DNA from: Bradyrhizobium sp. CCBAU 53338
GTDB lineage: Bacteria; Pseudomonadota; Alphaproteobacteria; Rhizobiales; Xanthobacteraceae
NCBI RefSeq assembly: GCF_015291665.1
Contig: NZ_CP030048.1
Span: 6,076,001 to 6,140,000 of the forward strand
Direction: 5' to 3'
DNA length: 64,000 bases
Part shown: positions 41,875-51,540 of the stretch, in pieces
Position numbering within the stretch: position 1 is the stretch's first letter
How the letters are laid out: each line of letters starts with the position of its first letter
Position numbers and translations under genes: made by a program
The notes under the pieces: model-generated
What the model was told of the DNA's origin: nothing
Databases searched by the model: none
Seen by the model: the letters and a program-made list of their open reading frames with translations, nothing else

Positions 41875-43419
41875 ATGAGCAGTCGTCACGCCATTACCCC
41901 CCGCGGTCTCAACGCCACCCGCTCGCCGCTGTCACAAGGCCGCTTCGGCCGCATGTTCCGCACGCTGACACCGGCGAAATTCGGCCCGAACGAGGCCGAC
42001 AACATCGCCAACCTCTCGGCACTCGCCGACAACATGGTCGGCGATTTCGATCCGCCCAAGGATGGGCCGGACGCGGAAGAGAGCGGGATTCCCGCGCTCT
42101 ACACATATTTCGGCCAGTTCGTCGATCACGACATCACCTTCGATCCCGTGAGCTCGCTGACCAAGCAGCAGGATCCGGACGGGCTCGTCGACTTCCGCAC
42201 GCCGTCGTTCGATCTCGACAATCTCTACGGGCGCGGTCCGAACGACCAGCCCTTCATGTACGACAACACAGGCAAATTCCTCCTCGGCGACCCGCTGACC
42301 GGCACCGGCGTTTCCAATGCCTTCGACCTGCCGCGCTTCAGGGGCCGCGCACTCATCGGCGATCCCCGCAACGACGAGAACAGCATCGTCTCGCAGTTCC
42401 AGGGGCTGATGCTGCGCTTCCACAACCGCATGGTCGACGACAACGACGGCCTCTCGTTCCAGGACGTGCAACAGCGCGTCCGCTTCCACTATCAATACGT
42501 GGTGCTGAACGACTTCCTGCCGCGCATCGTCAATGCCGCCGTGCTGAACGATCTCAGGACCGGCGGCCACTACGATCGCGGCAAGCTCGCCTACTATCAC
42601 TGGAAGACGTTCCCCTACATGCCGGTCGAGTTTTCGGTCGCGGCCTACCGGCTCGGGCATTCCATGATCCGGCCCGGCTATCGGCTGAACGACGCCGACA
42701 ACATGCTGCTCCAGATCTTCCCCGATCCGAACAATCCCGACAACAACGCGCTGACCGGCTTCCGCGCGATGGGGCCGGGACGCGCGATCGACTGGGGACG
42801 CTTCATCGACATCGACACGCGCCCCTATGGCGTCGAGGACGACGGCACCAATCCCGACAACAAGCGGCGGCTCCAGTTCGCCTATCGCATCGACACTTCG
42901 CTGGTCGATCCGCTGCGCAAGCTGCCGCCTGAGGTCGCCTCCAATCCGTCGTCGCTGGCGCTTCGCAATCTCGAACGCGGCTGGCGGCTCGGGCTGCCGT
43001 CGGGCCAGGCGGTCGCCAGGGCGATGCACCAGACGCCGCTGACCGACGAGCAGATCGTCGTCGGCCGGGCCGTCGACAATCCCGATCCGGTCGGCGACCC
43101 GCAAGTTCCGATCGCGTCGATCGCGAACGGCGTGTTCAAGGGCAACTGCCCGCTCTGGACCTACATCCTCGCCGAAGCGCGCCAGTTCGCGACCTCGGTC
43201 ACGGTCCCCGCAAGCGGCGCGCCTGCGACCGGCATCAAGACGCCGCAGCTCGGGCCGGTCGGCGGACGCATCGTCGCCGAAGTCTTCCTCGGCATGATGT
43301 TCGGCGACGCCTCCTCCGTGCTGTCGCTCGATCCTAACTGGGCGCCGGTGACCGGTTCCAACTTCGCGCTGAAGGACCTCGTGACCTACGCGCTCGGTGG
43401 CGGCGCTCCGCTGCATTGA
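41875..43419 (+). CDS. animal-type haem peroxidase
   Basis: A 514-residue peroxidase of the animal haem (peroxidase-cyclooxygenase) superfamily. The distal His is His85 in QFVDHDITFDP. The segment DLDNLYGRG is the calcium/haem-side loop, GDPRNDENSIVSQFQG holds the catalytic Arg region, and the proximal His is His262 in AAYRLGHSMIRPGYR. It has no signal peptide or repeat region, unlike many secreted members, so its location is unclear. It oxidises halides or organic substrates with H2O2, with the substrate unknown. A terminator-like hairpin follows. Confidence 0.92.
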   Translation: MSSRHAITPRGLNATRSPLSQGRFGRMFRTLTPAKFGPNEADNIANLSALADNMVGDFDPPKDGPDAEESGIPALYTYFGQFVDHDITFDPVSSLTKQQDPDGLVDFRTPSFDLDNLYGRGPNDQPFMYDNTGKFLLGDPLTGTGVSNAFDLPRFRGRALIGDPRNDENSIVSQFQGLMLRFHNRMVDDNDGLSFQDVQQRVRFHYQYVVLNDFLPRIVNAAVLNDLRTGGHYDRGKLAYYHWKTFPYMPVEFSVAAYRLGHSMIRPGYRLNDADNMLLQIFPDPNNPDNNALTGFRAMGPGRAIDWGRFIDIDTRPYGVEDDGTNPDNKRRLQFAYRIDTSLVDPLRKLPPEVASNPSSLALRNLERGWRLGLPSGQAVARAMHQTPLTDEQIVVGRAVDNPDPVGDPQVPIASIANGVFKGNCPLWTYILAEARQFATSVTVPASGAPATGIKTPQLGPVGGRIVAEVFLGMMFGDASSVLSLDPNWAPVTGSNFALKDLVTYALGGGAPLH

Positions 43420-43439
43420 GCTTGTAGTGACTGGTGCTT

Positions 43440-43472
43440 AAGGGTCGCTCGCGCGAAGCGGGCGGCCCTTTT
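43440..43472 (+). terminator. terminator of the peroxidase gene
   Basis: AAGGGTCGCTCGC (43440-43452) pairs with GCGGGCGGCCCTT (43458-43470), with two G-T wobbles, a GCGAA loop and a short T-run. It lies about 20 bases after the stop codon. Confidence 0.7.
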
Positions 43473-43555
43473 GCCAAAGACGAGCTGCCCGATGGTCTAC
43501 CTCTCTCGGACCGGGACAACACCAACTTGCGTCGCGCTCCCTTTTTTCGAGGCGA

Positions 43556-46500
43556 TCAACGCGTGCCGCCGTCGCCCAAGATGGTATAGGGCGCCCAAAA
43601 CAACGGGTGAGCGTAAGTGAACTCTGTCTTCCCGTCGGGGCCGACATAACCCGGCCCGTCCATCAGAGCCATCATCGCCTGCCGTAGCGCCTCAGCGCGC
43701 GTCAGCTTGGGATCATCTGCCTGGCGCTTGAATAGATCGGTGACCAGCTCCTTTGCCGATTGCGAATGAACCGACCAGTTGGTTACGAGAATGGCCCGTG
43801 TGCCTGCATAGAAGAACGCGCGGCCGAGCCCAGATGCTGCTTCCGCGCCGGCCCCTTCCCCGGCACCCGTATTGCAGGCCGAAAGAATGACCCAGTCCGC
43901 GTCGAGCCTCAGTTGCAAGATTTCCTCCATCGTGAGCAACCCATCGCCGTCGACGCCGGCGACGGCAGGCGCGGTCAGCGCCAAAGCAGGCTGCGTCAGC
44001 CCGTCGAGTTCCCCCGTCGCGAGGCCATGCGTCGCGAAAACGACGATCCTGAAGCTGGACAAATTCGTCGTCTTGACGACCTTTTCGTTGGCATCCCTCC
44101 CAAGCCTCAGCACTTTCGACGGATCGACCCCCAGCGCAAGCGCGATCGACTTGAGTTCGTCGGCAGTGTCCGGAAGCCGTGGCAGCATCGCGAGCTCGGC
44201 GCTGTCAATGCCTTCCAGCTTCGGAATTGATCTCCGACTTAATGGCCGGCGACGCATAGTTGAGGCAGCCGAGGGATTGACAGGCTCGTTCGTTTCTTCC
44301 GCCTCCTCGGCCTGCTGTTCGTTGAAGAGCGGGTCACCGAATGCGATGAGTTGGCTGCGTCCGGAAGCGGCCGCCGGCAGGGAACGCAGGGTACGAAGTG
44401 CCGACAATGATGGCAGAGTAACGACGTCATGCGTGCGAGCCAGCCAAGGAACATTCCGGTAACCTGCGAAGAGCGGACCGTCGTCGGATTTGAGCACGGA
44501 TGGCGCGGTCGGCAACAGCGACAGCGGTAGCAGCCCGAGCGCACCGTTCGTCACCACGATCAGGCTTTTCGACTGCTTCCAGCCGGCTTCAACGGGCTTC
44601 AGCAGGAGGGAATAGAGTTGATAACCGAGGCCGACGTCGAAGGGCGGGATATCGGAAATCAACGCCGCTTCCGGCTCCAAGGCTTCCCGCAGCTTTTTTA
44701 TCTTGCTTTTGATTTCATCGGGCTTGGCTTCAACGGAAGCAAAAGCGATCGGGCCGCTCTTTGGGACCGCCCAGACAAAGCTCGCATCGTCTCCAAAGTA
44801 GAACGACAGAGCCGCTTCGCCGTCGTGAAGAGCGTCCTTGATCTGTGCTATGCTAGGCGGCTTCGGATTGACGAGATCAGCATAGGCGGGGAACCGCCCG
44901 TTCATCTCGGCACGAGCCACGTCCCGATCGACACGCAATCGCGCAATCGAACTCTCGACGTCGTGCAGGATTTTCTCGTCGCGCTCGCTTGACGGCACAT
45001 TTAGAAGATTATTGAGCGAGCCGACCCGAGCCCTGAGCTGCTTACTCAGATCCTGCTCATTGCGCACCAGCTCGGCGAGCGCCGGATCCTTTGCCGCCAC
45101 GCGTGCGCTCGACTCGGCCAAAGCCTGCTGCACTGCGTGCCCGCGAATGGAGTCCGCCAAGATGAAAGTTTGCGCAGCAATGTCGTCAGCTGGGCTTCGG
45201 GTTGTTGCGAGGAGCTTGATGTAGTTCTCGACGATGAACTTCAGTCGGGCCTCAGCCTTTGCCACAACCGCAGCATCATTATCATCAGAGTCCTGTTGCG
45301 CCGCTTGCAGCACCGGCAACGCGAGCTTGAACTCGTGGATTGCTTCGGCGCCTCTGCCTGCGCGCATCAAGGCAATGGCCAGAACGCCCCTTGCAGAGGC
45401 GCTATCATAATTGCTCTCGCCGAAACGTGCGACCTCGTGTTGAACAAGTGCCTGCGCGGCGCCGAGCGCTTCCTCGTTTCTACCTGAAGCCAAGAGCGCA
45501 TTGATCCGCGTGGCGTTCCACAGCAAACCCTCCCGTTGCCGGGCATCCCAGGTGGCAACCGCTTGGTCGAGTTGGTCGAAGACCTCATTTGCCTCATCCG
45601 CTTTCCCTTCGCCGGTCAGGATAGAACCGAGCCAAGAGAGAGCGTAGGCACTATTCGGATCCGCGTCGCCGATACCAAGCGTGCGCTGGATGTCGAGGCC
45701 CGTTCGTACGAGCCTCTCGGCCTTTGAGAAGCGGCCTTCCCAATTCAGGATGTTGGCAAGACGAGTGACGTAGGGCGTTGTCAGACGATTGTACTTGCCG
45801 TCCGCCTTGAGACGCGAAAACAATGCGATGCGAGCGTCCGACTCGGCTTCAGCCAGCCGTCCTTGCCGTGATTTCATCGTGGCGATATTCAGCAGAAATG
45901 AATCGGTCTGTCTCTGCAGGTCCGAATCCAGCGGCACGTCCGGGTCTGTTTTTGCTAGCTTGTCGAAGACCTCGATCGATTTCATTCTGAACTCGCGTGC
46001 CCGAACATAGGCGGCCTCGGCACTACGATACTGGCCTCGCGCGGCGAAAATGACCGCTTGCATCCATGCAATTGAACATTCCCATGAGCTGCCTCTGATG
46101 CGGTAGGCTTGCCAGCGGGGGTTGCCACTGCGCGCCTCCTCGATGAGGGCCAGTGCTTGTCGTAAGTACTCGTCAGCCCGCGGCAGGTCCCCCATGGCAA
46201 CCGCAATATTGACAGCGAGATGGTGCAGGGGGAACAAATTACCCCTTGTGCGCGGTTGATCGGCTTCGGCCATCAGCCGTTCTGCCATCGCGAGGGCGCG
46301 CTTGTAGTCACCCACCGTCTTGAGCCTGCTCGCGACATCCATCCCGATCCGCATCGCAAGACGATGGTTGCCGACCGCCCGCGCGGCGACGAGCGCGTGC
46401 TGACTGTCGGCCAGCGCATCGGCCGAGCGCCCCAGGATTCCCCTCGCCTCGGATCGGGCGTAGTAGAATTGCGCCAGCGGCCCTTGCGAAAGGTCGTCAG

Positions 46501-46777
46501 AAGGTTCCGCGTCGGCGGCAGATTTCATTCTAGCCAGAGTGGCGGGATCGGGCTTTTCGCTATCGAGAATCGCGGTGATATCCGCAATCGATCGCGGCGG
46601 AGGAAGAAAGCTTGCCGGGAGCGGGACGCCAACATTTGATTCTGTGGCTTTGCCGTTCGGTGTTTCGCAGGCATGCTTTTGCAACGCGTCACGAGAGCAT
46701 TCATCGGGTTGTGCCTGCAGGGGACCGAGCGTTAGTACAAGGCAAAGGACGATTGTCCACCCTGACCACCTGTCCAT
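43556..46777 (-). CDS. exported CHAT domain protein with TPR repeats
   Basis: A 1073-residue protein with an N-terminal signal peptide (about 1-23, WTIVLCLVLTLGPLQAQ), so it is predicted to be periplasmic. The middle (about 60-560) is helical with many tetratricopeptide-like repeats. The C-terminal CHAT domain (about 690-1073) has both catalytic residues: His917 in FATHGLATGE and Cys968 in LSACNTGAGEG. Export is unusual compared with the cytoplasmic CHAT protein at 21863-23680. GAGGA precedes the ATG at 46777. It is downstream of the ClpP-like periplasmic gene on the same strand. Confidence 0.9.
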   Translation of the reverse strand: MDRWSGWTIVLCLVLTLGPLQAQPDECSRDALQKHACETPNGKATESNVGVPLPASFLPPPRSIADITAILDSEKPDPATLARMKSAADAEPSDDLSQGPLAQFYYARSEARGILGRSADALADSQHALVAARAVGNHRLAMRIGMDVASRLKTVGDYKRALAMAERLMAEADQPRTRGNLFPLHHLAVNIAVAMGDLPRADEYLRQALALIEEARSGNPRWQAYRIRGSSWECSIAWMQAVIFAARGQYRSAEAAYVRAREFRMKSIEVFDKLAKTDPDVPLDSDLQRQTDSFLLNIATMKSRQGRLAEAESDARIALFSRLKADGKYNRLTTPYVTRLANILNWEGRFSKAERLVRTGLDIQRTLGIGDADPNSAYALSWLGSILTGEGKADEANEVFDQLDQAVATWDARQREGLLWNATRINALLASGRNEEALGAAQALVQHEVARFGESNYDSASARGVLAIALMRAGRGAEAIHEFKLALPVLQAAQQDSDDNDAAVVAKAEARLKFIVENYIKLLATTRSPADDIAAQTFILADSIRGHAVQQALAESSARVAAKDPALAELVRNEQDLSKQLRARVGSLNNLLNVPSSERDEKILHDVESSIARLRVDRDVARAEMNGRFPAYADLVNPKPPSIAQIKDALHDGEAALSFYFGDDASFVWAVPKSGPIAFASVEAKPDEIKSKIKKLREALEPEAALISDIPPFDVGLGYQLYSLLLKPVEAGWKQSKSLIVVTNGALGLLPLSLLPTAPSVLKSDDGPLFAGYRNVPWLARTHDVVTLPSLSALRTLRSLPAAASGRSQLIAFGDPLFNEQQAEEAEETNEPVNPSAASTMRRRPLSRRSIPKLEGIDSAELAMLPRLPDTADELKSIALALGVDPSKVLRLGRDANEKVVKTTNLSSFRIVVFATHGLATGELDGLTQPALALTAPAVAGVDGDGLLTMEEILQLRLDADWVILSACNTGAGEGAGAEAASGLGRAFFYAGTRAILVTNWSVHSQSAKELVTDLFKRQADDPKLTRAEALRQAMMALMDGPGYVGPDGKTEFTYAHPLFWAPYTILGDGGTR

Positions 46778-47057
46778 GCGGAGTCCTCGCTCAAGCGCAG
46801 CCCGATGGAGACTGCGAGTAAATTGCAACTTGATCTCAGTCGTTGTTTCTCTAACGGGACAGGTCGTGCACTGCAGGTCTTCGAAAAATTCAAAACTACT
46901 TTCAGGAGGAACAAGAAGGAGATGGCGCCATTTGCGTCCCTGGCACGCCTATGCTGCACGGACACCAAAAACGGAATCGTTTAGCTCGGCAGCGCAGCGA
47001 TTCGCTCGACGGGACCGTACTCCGGCGAGAGCAAGCGTCGACCAGAATGCAGAACAC

Positions 47058-47477
47058 TCACTTCGGTGAACAGGACCGGTAACCAAATTTCCTGATCATG
47101 TCCCGCCCTGAGATGGTGGTGAAGCTGGTCGTTTCCATGATGTGATTTGCGACGAGGTAGCCGCGCAGCGAGCCATTGTAGGAGTTCATCATCCTCTGCG
47201 TACCTTTGGGGGTTTCGGCCGCATGAAACAATAGTTCGGCATTCGGGTCGACACAGACGTTCTTCAATTTGAGGAACATTGTGCAGGCCGACTGACAATG
47301 ACCTTCGATTCGGAAAGGTTGACCGCTCTCGGAGATCTGCTTGCGGACTTCACCAAATTGCTTGGTTTGACCACCCATCCCGTAACGGGACGAGGAATCC
47401 TGAGCGAGAGCGTGTTCACAATAGAGCAGTGACGAAAAGACGAAGAAAAGTGACGCGACTCGAAATCGGTCCAGCAT
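47058..47477 (-). CDS. periplasmic ClpP/crotonase-like protein
   Basis: A 139-residue protein with a signal peptide (about 1-26, ALAQ). It has the pattern GHCQSACTMFLKLKNVCVDP followed by LLFHAA. This matches small predicted periplasmic proteins (COG3904-like) with a ClpP-type fold, where the Ser of SAC and the later His (about 85) may form a catalytic dyad. Activity is not established. It is 280 bases upstream of the exported CHAT gene, in the same direction. No terminator separates them that I can see. Confidence 0.7.
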   Translation of the reverse strand: MLDRFRVASLFFVFSSLLYCEHALAQDSSSRYGMGGQTKQFGEVRKQISESGQPFRIEGHCQSACTMFLKLKNVCVDPNAELLFHAAETPKGTQRMMNSYNGSLRGYLVANHIMETTSFTTISGRDMIRKFGYRSCSPK

Positions 47478-47662
47478 AAAAATTCCTTTTTGATTTATCT
47501 ATGGACAATCAGTTGGAGAGCAAAATCTTGGTGTCAGTAAGCGACAAGCCGACCTCAGGTAATCAGTCTATGCCACGCTAACGAATAGTCAAATGTCCCA
47601 CGGGTCGCGTCGCTAACCGTCTTCCGCTCTGCCTCGATATCTCACGTTTATGAGTAGGCGCC

Positions 47663-48181
47663 CTAACGCGCCGCCCCAAAGCCGGTTTCCGCGAGCCGCT
47701 CCGCGAACCAGAGCGACTGCGCCGGATCGACCACGCCGCTGACATAGACCTCCGACATGGTCACGTTGTGCTGGTCGAGCACCAGCAGCACGCCGATCCA
47801 ATAGGCGAACCAGACATGCGGATCGGTCAGCGCCATCAGCTTGTGCTGATCGTGCTCCAGCGGCGTATGATTGCTCGCCTTGCGGATTTCGACGGTCAAT
47901 AGGTTGTTCGGGATCTCGCGCTGATGCACCACGACATCGGGATAGATCGACTTGCCGAGATGATCGTCGGTCGAGATGATGGTGCCGTGCGGCAGGTGCA
48001 GCGTCCGCTCGCCGAGCCGGTCGTAATTGCAGTCGACCGACCAGCCGGAAAACTGCCGCTCGAGATGGACGGCGAAGCGGTGCGTGATCGCACGCTCGCC
48101 GATGTCCTTCTCGAACAGGAAGCCCTCGTGGGCGTAGAAGTCCCGGAGCGCCGCGATCACCTTGTTCAGCTCGGTCTGCAT
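47663..48181 (-). CDS. PD-(D/E)xK nuclease-like protein of unknown function
   Basis: A 172-residue protein. The order of features, ERAITHRFAVHL (about 29-40), VDCNYDR (49-55), YPDVVVH (80-86) and LLTVEIRK (94-101), fits a PD-(D/E)xK fold: E on helix 1, D82 and E98, with R100/K101 in place of the usual single Lys. The first three are the pattern of an uncharacterised nuclease-like family. The altered ExRK may mean reduced activity. GGAGG is just before the ATG. It follows the ThDP enzyme by 41 bases. Confidence 0.65.
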   Translation of the reverse strand: MQTELNKVIAALRDFYAHEGFLFEKDIGERAITHRFAVHLERQFSGWSVDCNYDRLGERTLHLPHGTIISTDDHLGKSIYPDVVVHQREIPNNLLTVEIRKASNHTPLEHDQHKLMALTDPHVWFAYWIGVLLVLDQHNVTMSEVYVSGVVDPAQSLWFAERLAETGFGAAR

Positions 48182-48222
48182 TTTGCCTCCGGGCTCTCGG
48201 CGCTCCGTCGCTTGCGCGCCCC

Positions 48223-49770
48223 TTACATCTGGACTTCGATCAGCCGTGGCCCCGGCTCGGCGACGGCCTCTGCCAGCGCCTTGTTGAACTCGTCGGCGTT
48301 GGTGACGGCGCGGCCCGGCACGCCCATGCCCTTGGCCAGCGCGACGAAATCGAGCGTCGGGCGATCGAGGCGGAGCATGTCGTTGGCGCGCTGGCCGGGC
48401 TCGCCGGCGCCGACATTGTCGAACTCGCCGCGCAGGATCTGGTAGATGCGGTTGGCGAACACGATGGTGACGATGTTCAGATTCTCGCGCGCCTGCGTCC
48501 ACAGCGACTGGATCGTGTACATCGCGCTGCCGTCGCCGACCATGGTGATGACCTTGCGGTCCGGGCAGGCGATCGCGGCACCGATCGACAGCGGCGTGGA
48601 GAAGCCGATCGAGCCGCCCATGTTCTGGAGCCAGTCGTGCGGCGCGGCTGCCGCGGTCGGCGGGAAGAAGCCGCGGCCGGTGGTGAGGGATTCGTCGACC
48701 ATGATCGCGTTCTCGGGGATCGCACAGGCGATCGCCTGCGCGATCGAGGCGAAGGTGAGCGCGCCGGTCGGCTTGACCAGTTCCTGCAACGCCTGCGGCT
48801 TGACGTCCCTGGCGCTGGCCCTCACGGCGCCGGCGAGCGCTTCCAGCGCCGCCACCGAATTCTCGCCCCAGGAGGTCATGCGATGGACCTCGCAGCCCTC
48901 GGGCTTGAGCATGCTCGGCTTGTTCGGATAGGCGAAGAACGCGACGGGATCGTCTGACTCGACCAGCACGATGTGACGGAACTTGGCCAGCATCGGCAGC
49001 GCGTTCTCGATGACGTAGTGGATGCGGTCGATCGAGAAGCGGCCGCGGCCGCGCGCCATCTTCGGGCGGAACGTCGGGCCCATCACGGTGCAGCCGGTCT
49101 TGCCGGCGATGCGCTCGGCCAGCGCCAGGCCGTGCTCGCTCAGCGCGCTGCCGGTCATCAGGAGCAGCGTGCCCTCGCCGTCGCCGTGCAGGATCTTTGC
49201 GGCCTGCTCGACCGCCTGCGGCGAATAGCTGGCGCGCTGCTGCTCGGCCGGAACCTCGGCAATGCCATCGGCCTCGTTCCAGGCGGTGTCGGCGGGCAGG
49301 ATCAGGGTCGCGATCTGCGGCGGCGCGCTCCTGGCGGCGGCGATCGCCGCGGCACCGTCGGCGGCGACCGATTTGGAATTCGGCGAGGTGCGGACCCAGG
49401 ACGACATCGGCCGGGCCAGGCCCTCGATGTCGGAAGTCAACGGCGCGTTGTAGTCGATGTGGTAGACGGCGTGCTGGCCGACGATGTTGACGATGCCGGA
49501 ATTGGCCTTCTTGGCGTTGTGCAGATTGGCAAGGCCGTTGGCGAGGCCGGGGCCGAGATGCAGCAGGGTCGAGGCCGGCGAGCCCTTCATGCGGAAATAG
49601 CCGTCGGCCGCCCCCGTCACCACGCCCTCGAACAGGCCGAGCACGCAGCGCATGCCCGGCACGCGGTCGAGCGCCGCGACAAAATGCATTTCGGAGGTGC
49701 CCGGGTTGGTGAAGCAGACGTCCACCCCGCCCTTGACCATCGTCCGCACCAGGCTTTCCGCACCGTTCAT
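48223..49770 (-). CDS. thiamine diphosphate-dependent enzyme, acetolactate synthase large-subunit-like
   Basis: A 515-residue three-domain ThDP enzyme. The N-terminal Pyr domain has the catalytic Glu in FEGVVTGAADGY. The C-terminal PP domain has the metal/ThDP motif GDGSAMYTIQSLWTQAR followed by an Asn (VFAN). The central domain lacks a clear FAD-binding signature. It is shorter than IlvB (about 570) and no small subunit gene is adjacent, so it is probably a decarboxylase or synthase of another pathway, similar to benzoylformate-decarboxylase-type proteins. The ATG at 49770 starts MNGAESLVRTM. Confidence 0.88.
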   Translation of the reverse strand: MNGAESLVRTMVKGGVDVCFTNPGTSEMHFVAALDRVPGMRCVLGLFEGVVTGAADGYFRMKGSPASTLLHLGPGLANGLANLHNAKKANSGIVNIVGQHAVYHIDYNAPLTSDIEGLARPMSSWVRTSPNSKSVAADGAAAIAAARSAPPQIATLILPADTAWNEADGIAEVPAEQQRASYSPQAVEQAAKILHGDGEGTLLLMTGSALSEHGLALAERIAGKTGCTVMGPTFRPKMARGRGRFSIDRIHYVIENALPMLAKFRHIVLVESDDPVAFFAYPNKPSMLKPEGCEVHRMTSWGENSVAALEALAGAVRASARDVKPQALQELVKPTGALTFASIAQAIACAIPENAIMVDESLTTGRGFFPPTAAAAPHDWLQNMGGSIGFSTPLSIGAAIACPDRKVITMVGDGSAMYTIQSLWTQARENLNIVTIVFANRIYQILRGEFDNVGAGEPGQRANDMLRLDRPTLDFVALAKGMGVPGRAVTNADEFNKALAEAVAEPGPRLIEVQM

Positions 49771-50040
49771 TCTTCTTGCTCCCGCAACCGGCGATTTCCA
49801 GTGATCCCTGCGATCAATCATTGTTCGCTGGCCCGGTCAAAGCAATAGCCGGCATTGCGACCCTGCCCCGCATGGCAATCCGCCGGTTTGGCTAATGCTT
49901 TTTTCGACAAATTGGCGCGGTTGCCGATTTGGTAACGCCATCCGCCGGGGGATGCCCTGTCTCACGGGGCCGTGGCTTGCGAAATGCCCGCAAGTATGGC
50001 CTGTGGCTGTCGTTGAATCGATTTTTTTCTGGGGGAAGCA

Positions 50041-50616
50041 ATGATCCGGTTTTTTGCCGCGCCGATCACCGCAATGGCGCTCTTGCTGGCCGGCGCGGCC
50101 GGCGCGTCCGCGGCGGGGATGGTCGACTTCACGGGCACCAGCTCCACCGGCTTTCTCGGCGGCGGCGCGAGCCCGATCCCCCGCACCACCGTCATGTACA
50201 ACGGCAATTATGCCCCCGGCACGATCGTGGTGAACACCGCCGAGCGCCGGCTCTATCTGGTGCTCCAGAACGGCCAGGCGCTGCGCTACGGCATCGGCGT
50301 CGGTCGCGACGGCTTCCGCTGGGGCGGAGTGCACAAGATCACCGCCAAGAAGGAATGGCCGGATTGGACGCCGCCCTCGCAGATGATCGCCCGCCGGCCC
50401 GACCTGCCACGTCACATGAAGGGCGGCATCGAGAACCCGCTCGGCGCGCGCGCGATGTATCTGGGCTCGACTCTCTACCGCATCCACGGCTCCAACGAGC
50501 CGGAGACGATCGGCCAGGCGGTCTCCTCGGGCTGTTTCCGCATGACCAATGACGACGTCACCGACCTCTACGGCCGCGTCGGCGTCGGCACCACCGTGGT
50601 CGTACTCAACAACTGA
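50041..50616 (+). CDS. L,D-transpeptidase (YkuD domain)
   Basis: A 191-residue periplasmic protein. The signal peptide covers about 1-25. The YkuD domain has the conserved His149 in YRIHGSNEP and catalytic Cys165 in AVSSGCFRM. It forms 3-3 cross-links in peptidoglycan or attaches proteins to it. The size matches the short alphaproteobacterial members, of which there are many per genome. It is divergent from the ThDP gene, with a 270-base gap. Confidence 0.94.
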   Translation: MIRFFAAPITAMALLLAGAAGASAAGMVDFTGTSSTGFLGGGASPIPRTTVMYNGNYAPGTIVVNTAERRLYLVLQNGQALRYGIGVGRDGFRWGGVHKITAKKEWPDWTPPSQMIARRPDLPRHMKGGIENPLGARAMYLGSTLYRIHGSNEPETIGQAVSSGCFRMTNDDVTDLYGRVGVGTTVVVLNN

Positions 50617-50699
50617 TCCGCGGACACGGCGGGATGCTGCCCGCCGCGTGAATTTGCGGACTTGTGCGCGGGCAGCGAATACGGCAGCGTGGCGCGACG

Positions 50700-51515
50700 A
50701 TGAGCGCATTGGTCCCGCCCTCGGCTGCCCCTCGCTTCGCCCTGCTGGCGTTTGCAGCGTTCGCGCTCGTGCCTGACACCGCGCCCATGGCGACCGCCGG
50801 CGAGCTACCCGCGATCGCCTCGCGGCAGCGTACCGAAAAGAAGAGCTTTGCCGACGCCGAGATCGTCGACGGCTTTTTCAAGACCGCCTTCGGCGCCGAA
50901 TACCACCTCGCCGGCCGTGTCGATCGCATCCGCAAGTTCGACGGACCGGTGCGCGTGTTCGCCGAGACCGACCGCGCCGACCGCAAGGCGCAGCTCGCAA
51001 GGGTCGTCGCCGACATCGGCAAACGCGTGCAGCATCTCGACATCGCCATGACCGACACCGCCGAGGCGGCGAATGTGCGGGTGAAGCTGGTGCGCGACCG
51101 CGACCTCTACCGCACCATCACGAGCTTCTACGGCGCGGAGAAGGCGCGCGAGATCCGCACCTCGCTCGATCCGCAATGCCTGTCCGGCTTCCGCAAGAAC
51201 GAACAATTCGAGATCGAGCATTCCGACGTCATCCTGACCGTCGACACCGGCGACTTCACCTTCCTCGACTGCGCCTACGAGGAGGTGCTGCAATCGCTCG
51301 GGCCGATCAACGACACCGCCAGCGTGCCGTGGACGATGTTCAACGACAACGTCTCGATGGGCTATTTCGACGTCTACGACCAGTACATCCTCAATTTGCT
51401 CTACGACCCCCGCATCAAGGCCGGCATGACCGTGCTGGAGGTGAGAGCGGTGCTGCCCGAGGTGCTCGCCGACGTGCGCGCCTGGGTGAAGCAGGTGAAC
51501 GATCTGAAGGAGTGA
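50700..51515 (+). CDS. DUF2927 domain-containing exported protein
   Basis: A 271-residue protein with a hydrophobic N-terminal signal (about 10-33). The DUF2927 domain (about 50-260) includes FFKTAFGAEYHLAGRVDRIRKF, DPQCLSGFRKNE and FTFLDCAYEEVLQSLGPINDT. The fold is related to zinc metalloprotease-like proteins, but a classic HExxH is absent. It probably acts in the periplasm. It is 83 bases after the L,D-transpeptidase gene. Function is unknown. The ATG at 50700 was preferred to an upstream one that adds Arg/Gln-rich residues. Confidence 0.85.
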   Translation: MSALVPPSAAPRFALLAFAAFALVPDTAPMATAGELPAIASRQRTEKKSFADAEIVDGFFKTAFGAEYHLAGRVDRIRKFDGPVRVFAETDRADRKAQLARVVADIGKRVQHLDIAMTDTAEAANVRVKLVRDRDLYRTITSFYGAEKAREIRTSLDPQCLSGFRKNEQFEIEHSDVILTVDTGDFTFLDCAYEEVLQSLGPINDTASVPWTMFNDNVSMGYFDVYDQYILNLLYDPRIKAGMTVLEVRAVLPEVLADVRAWVKQVNDLKE

Positions 51516-51540
51516 GCGCGCCGCCGTTGCGAGCCCCGCC

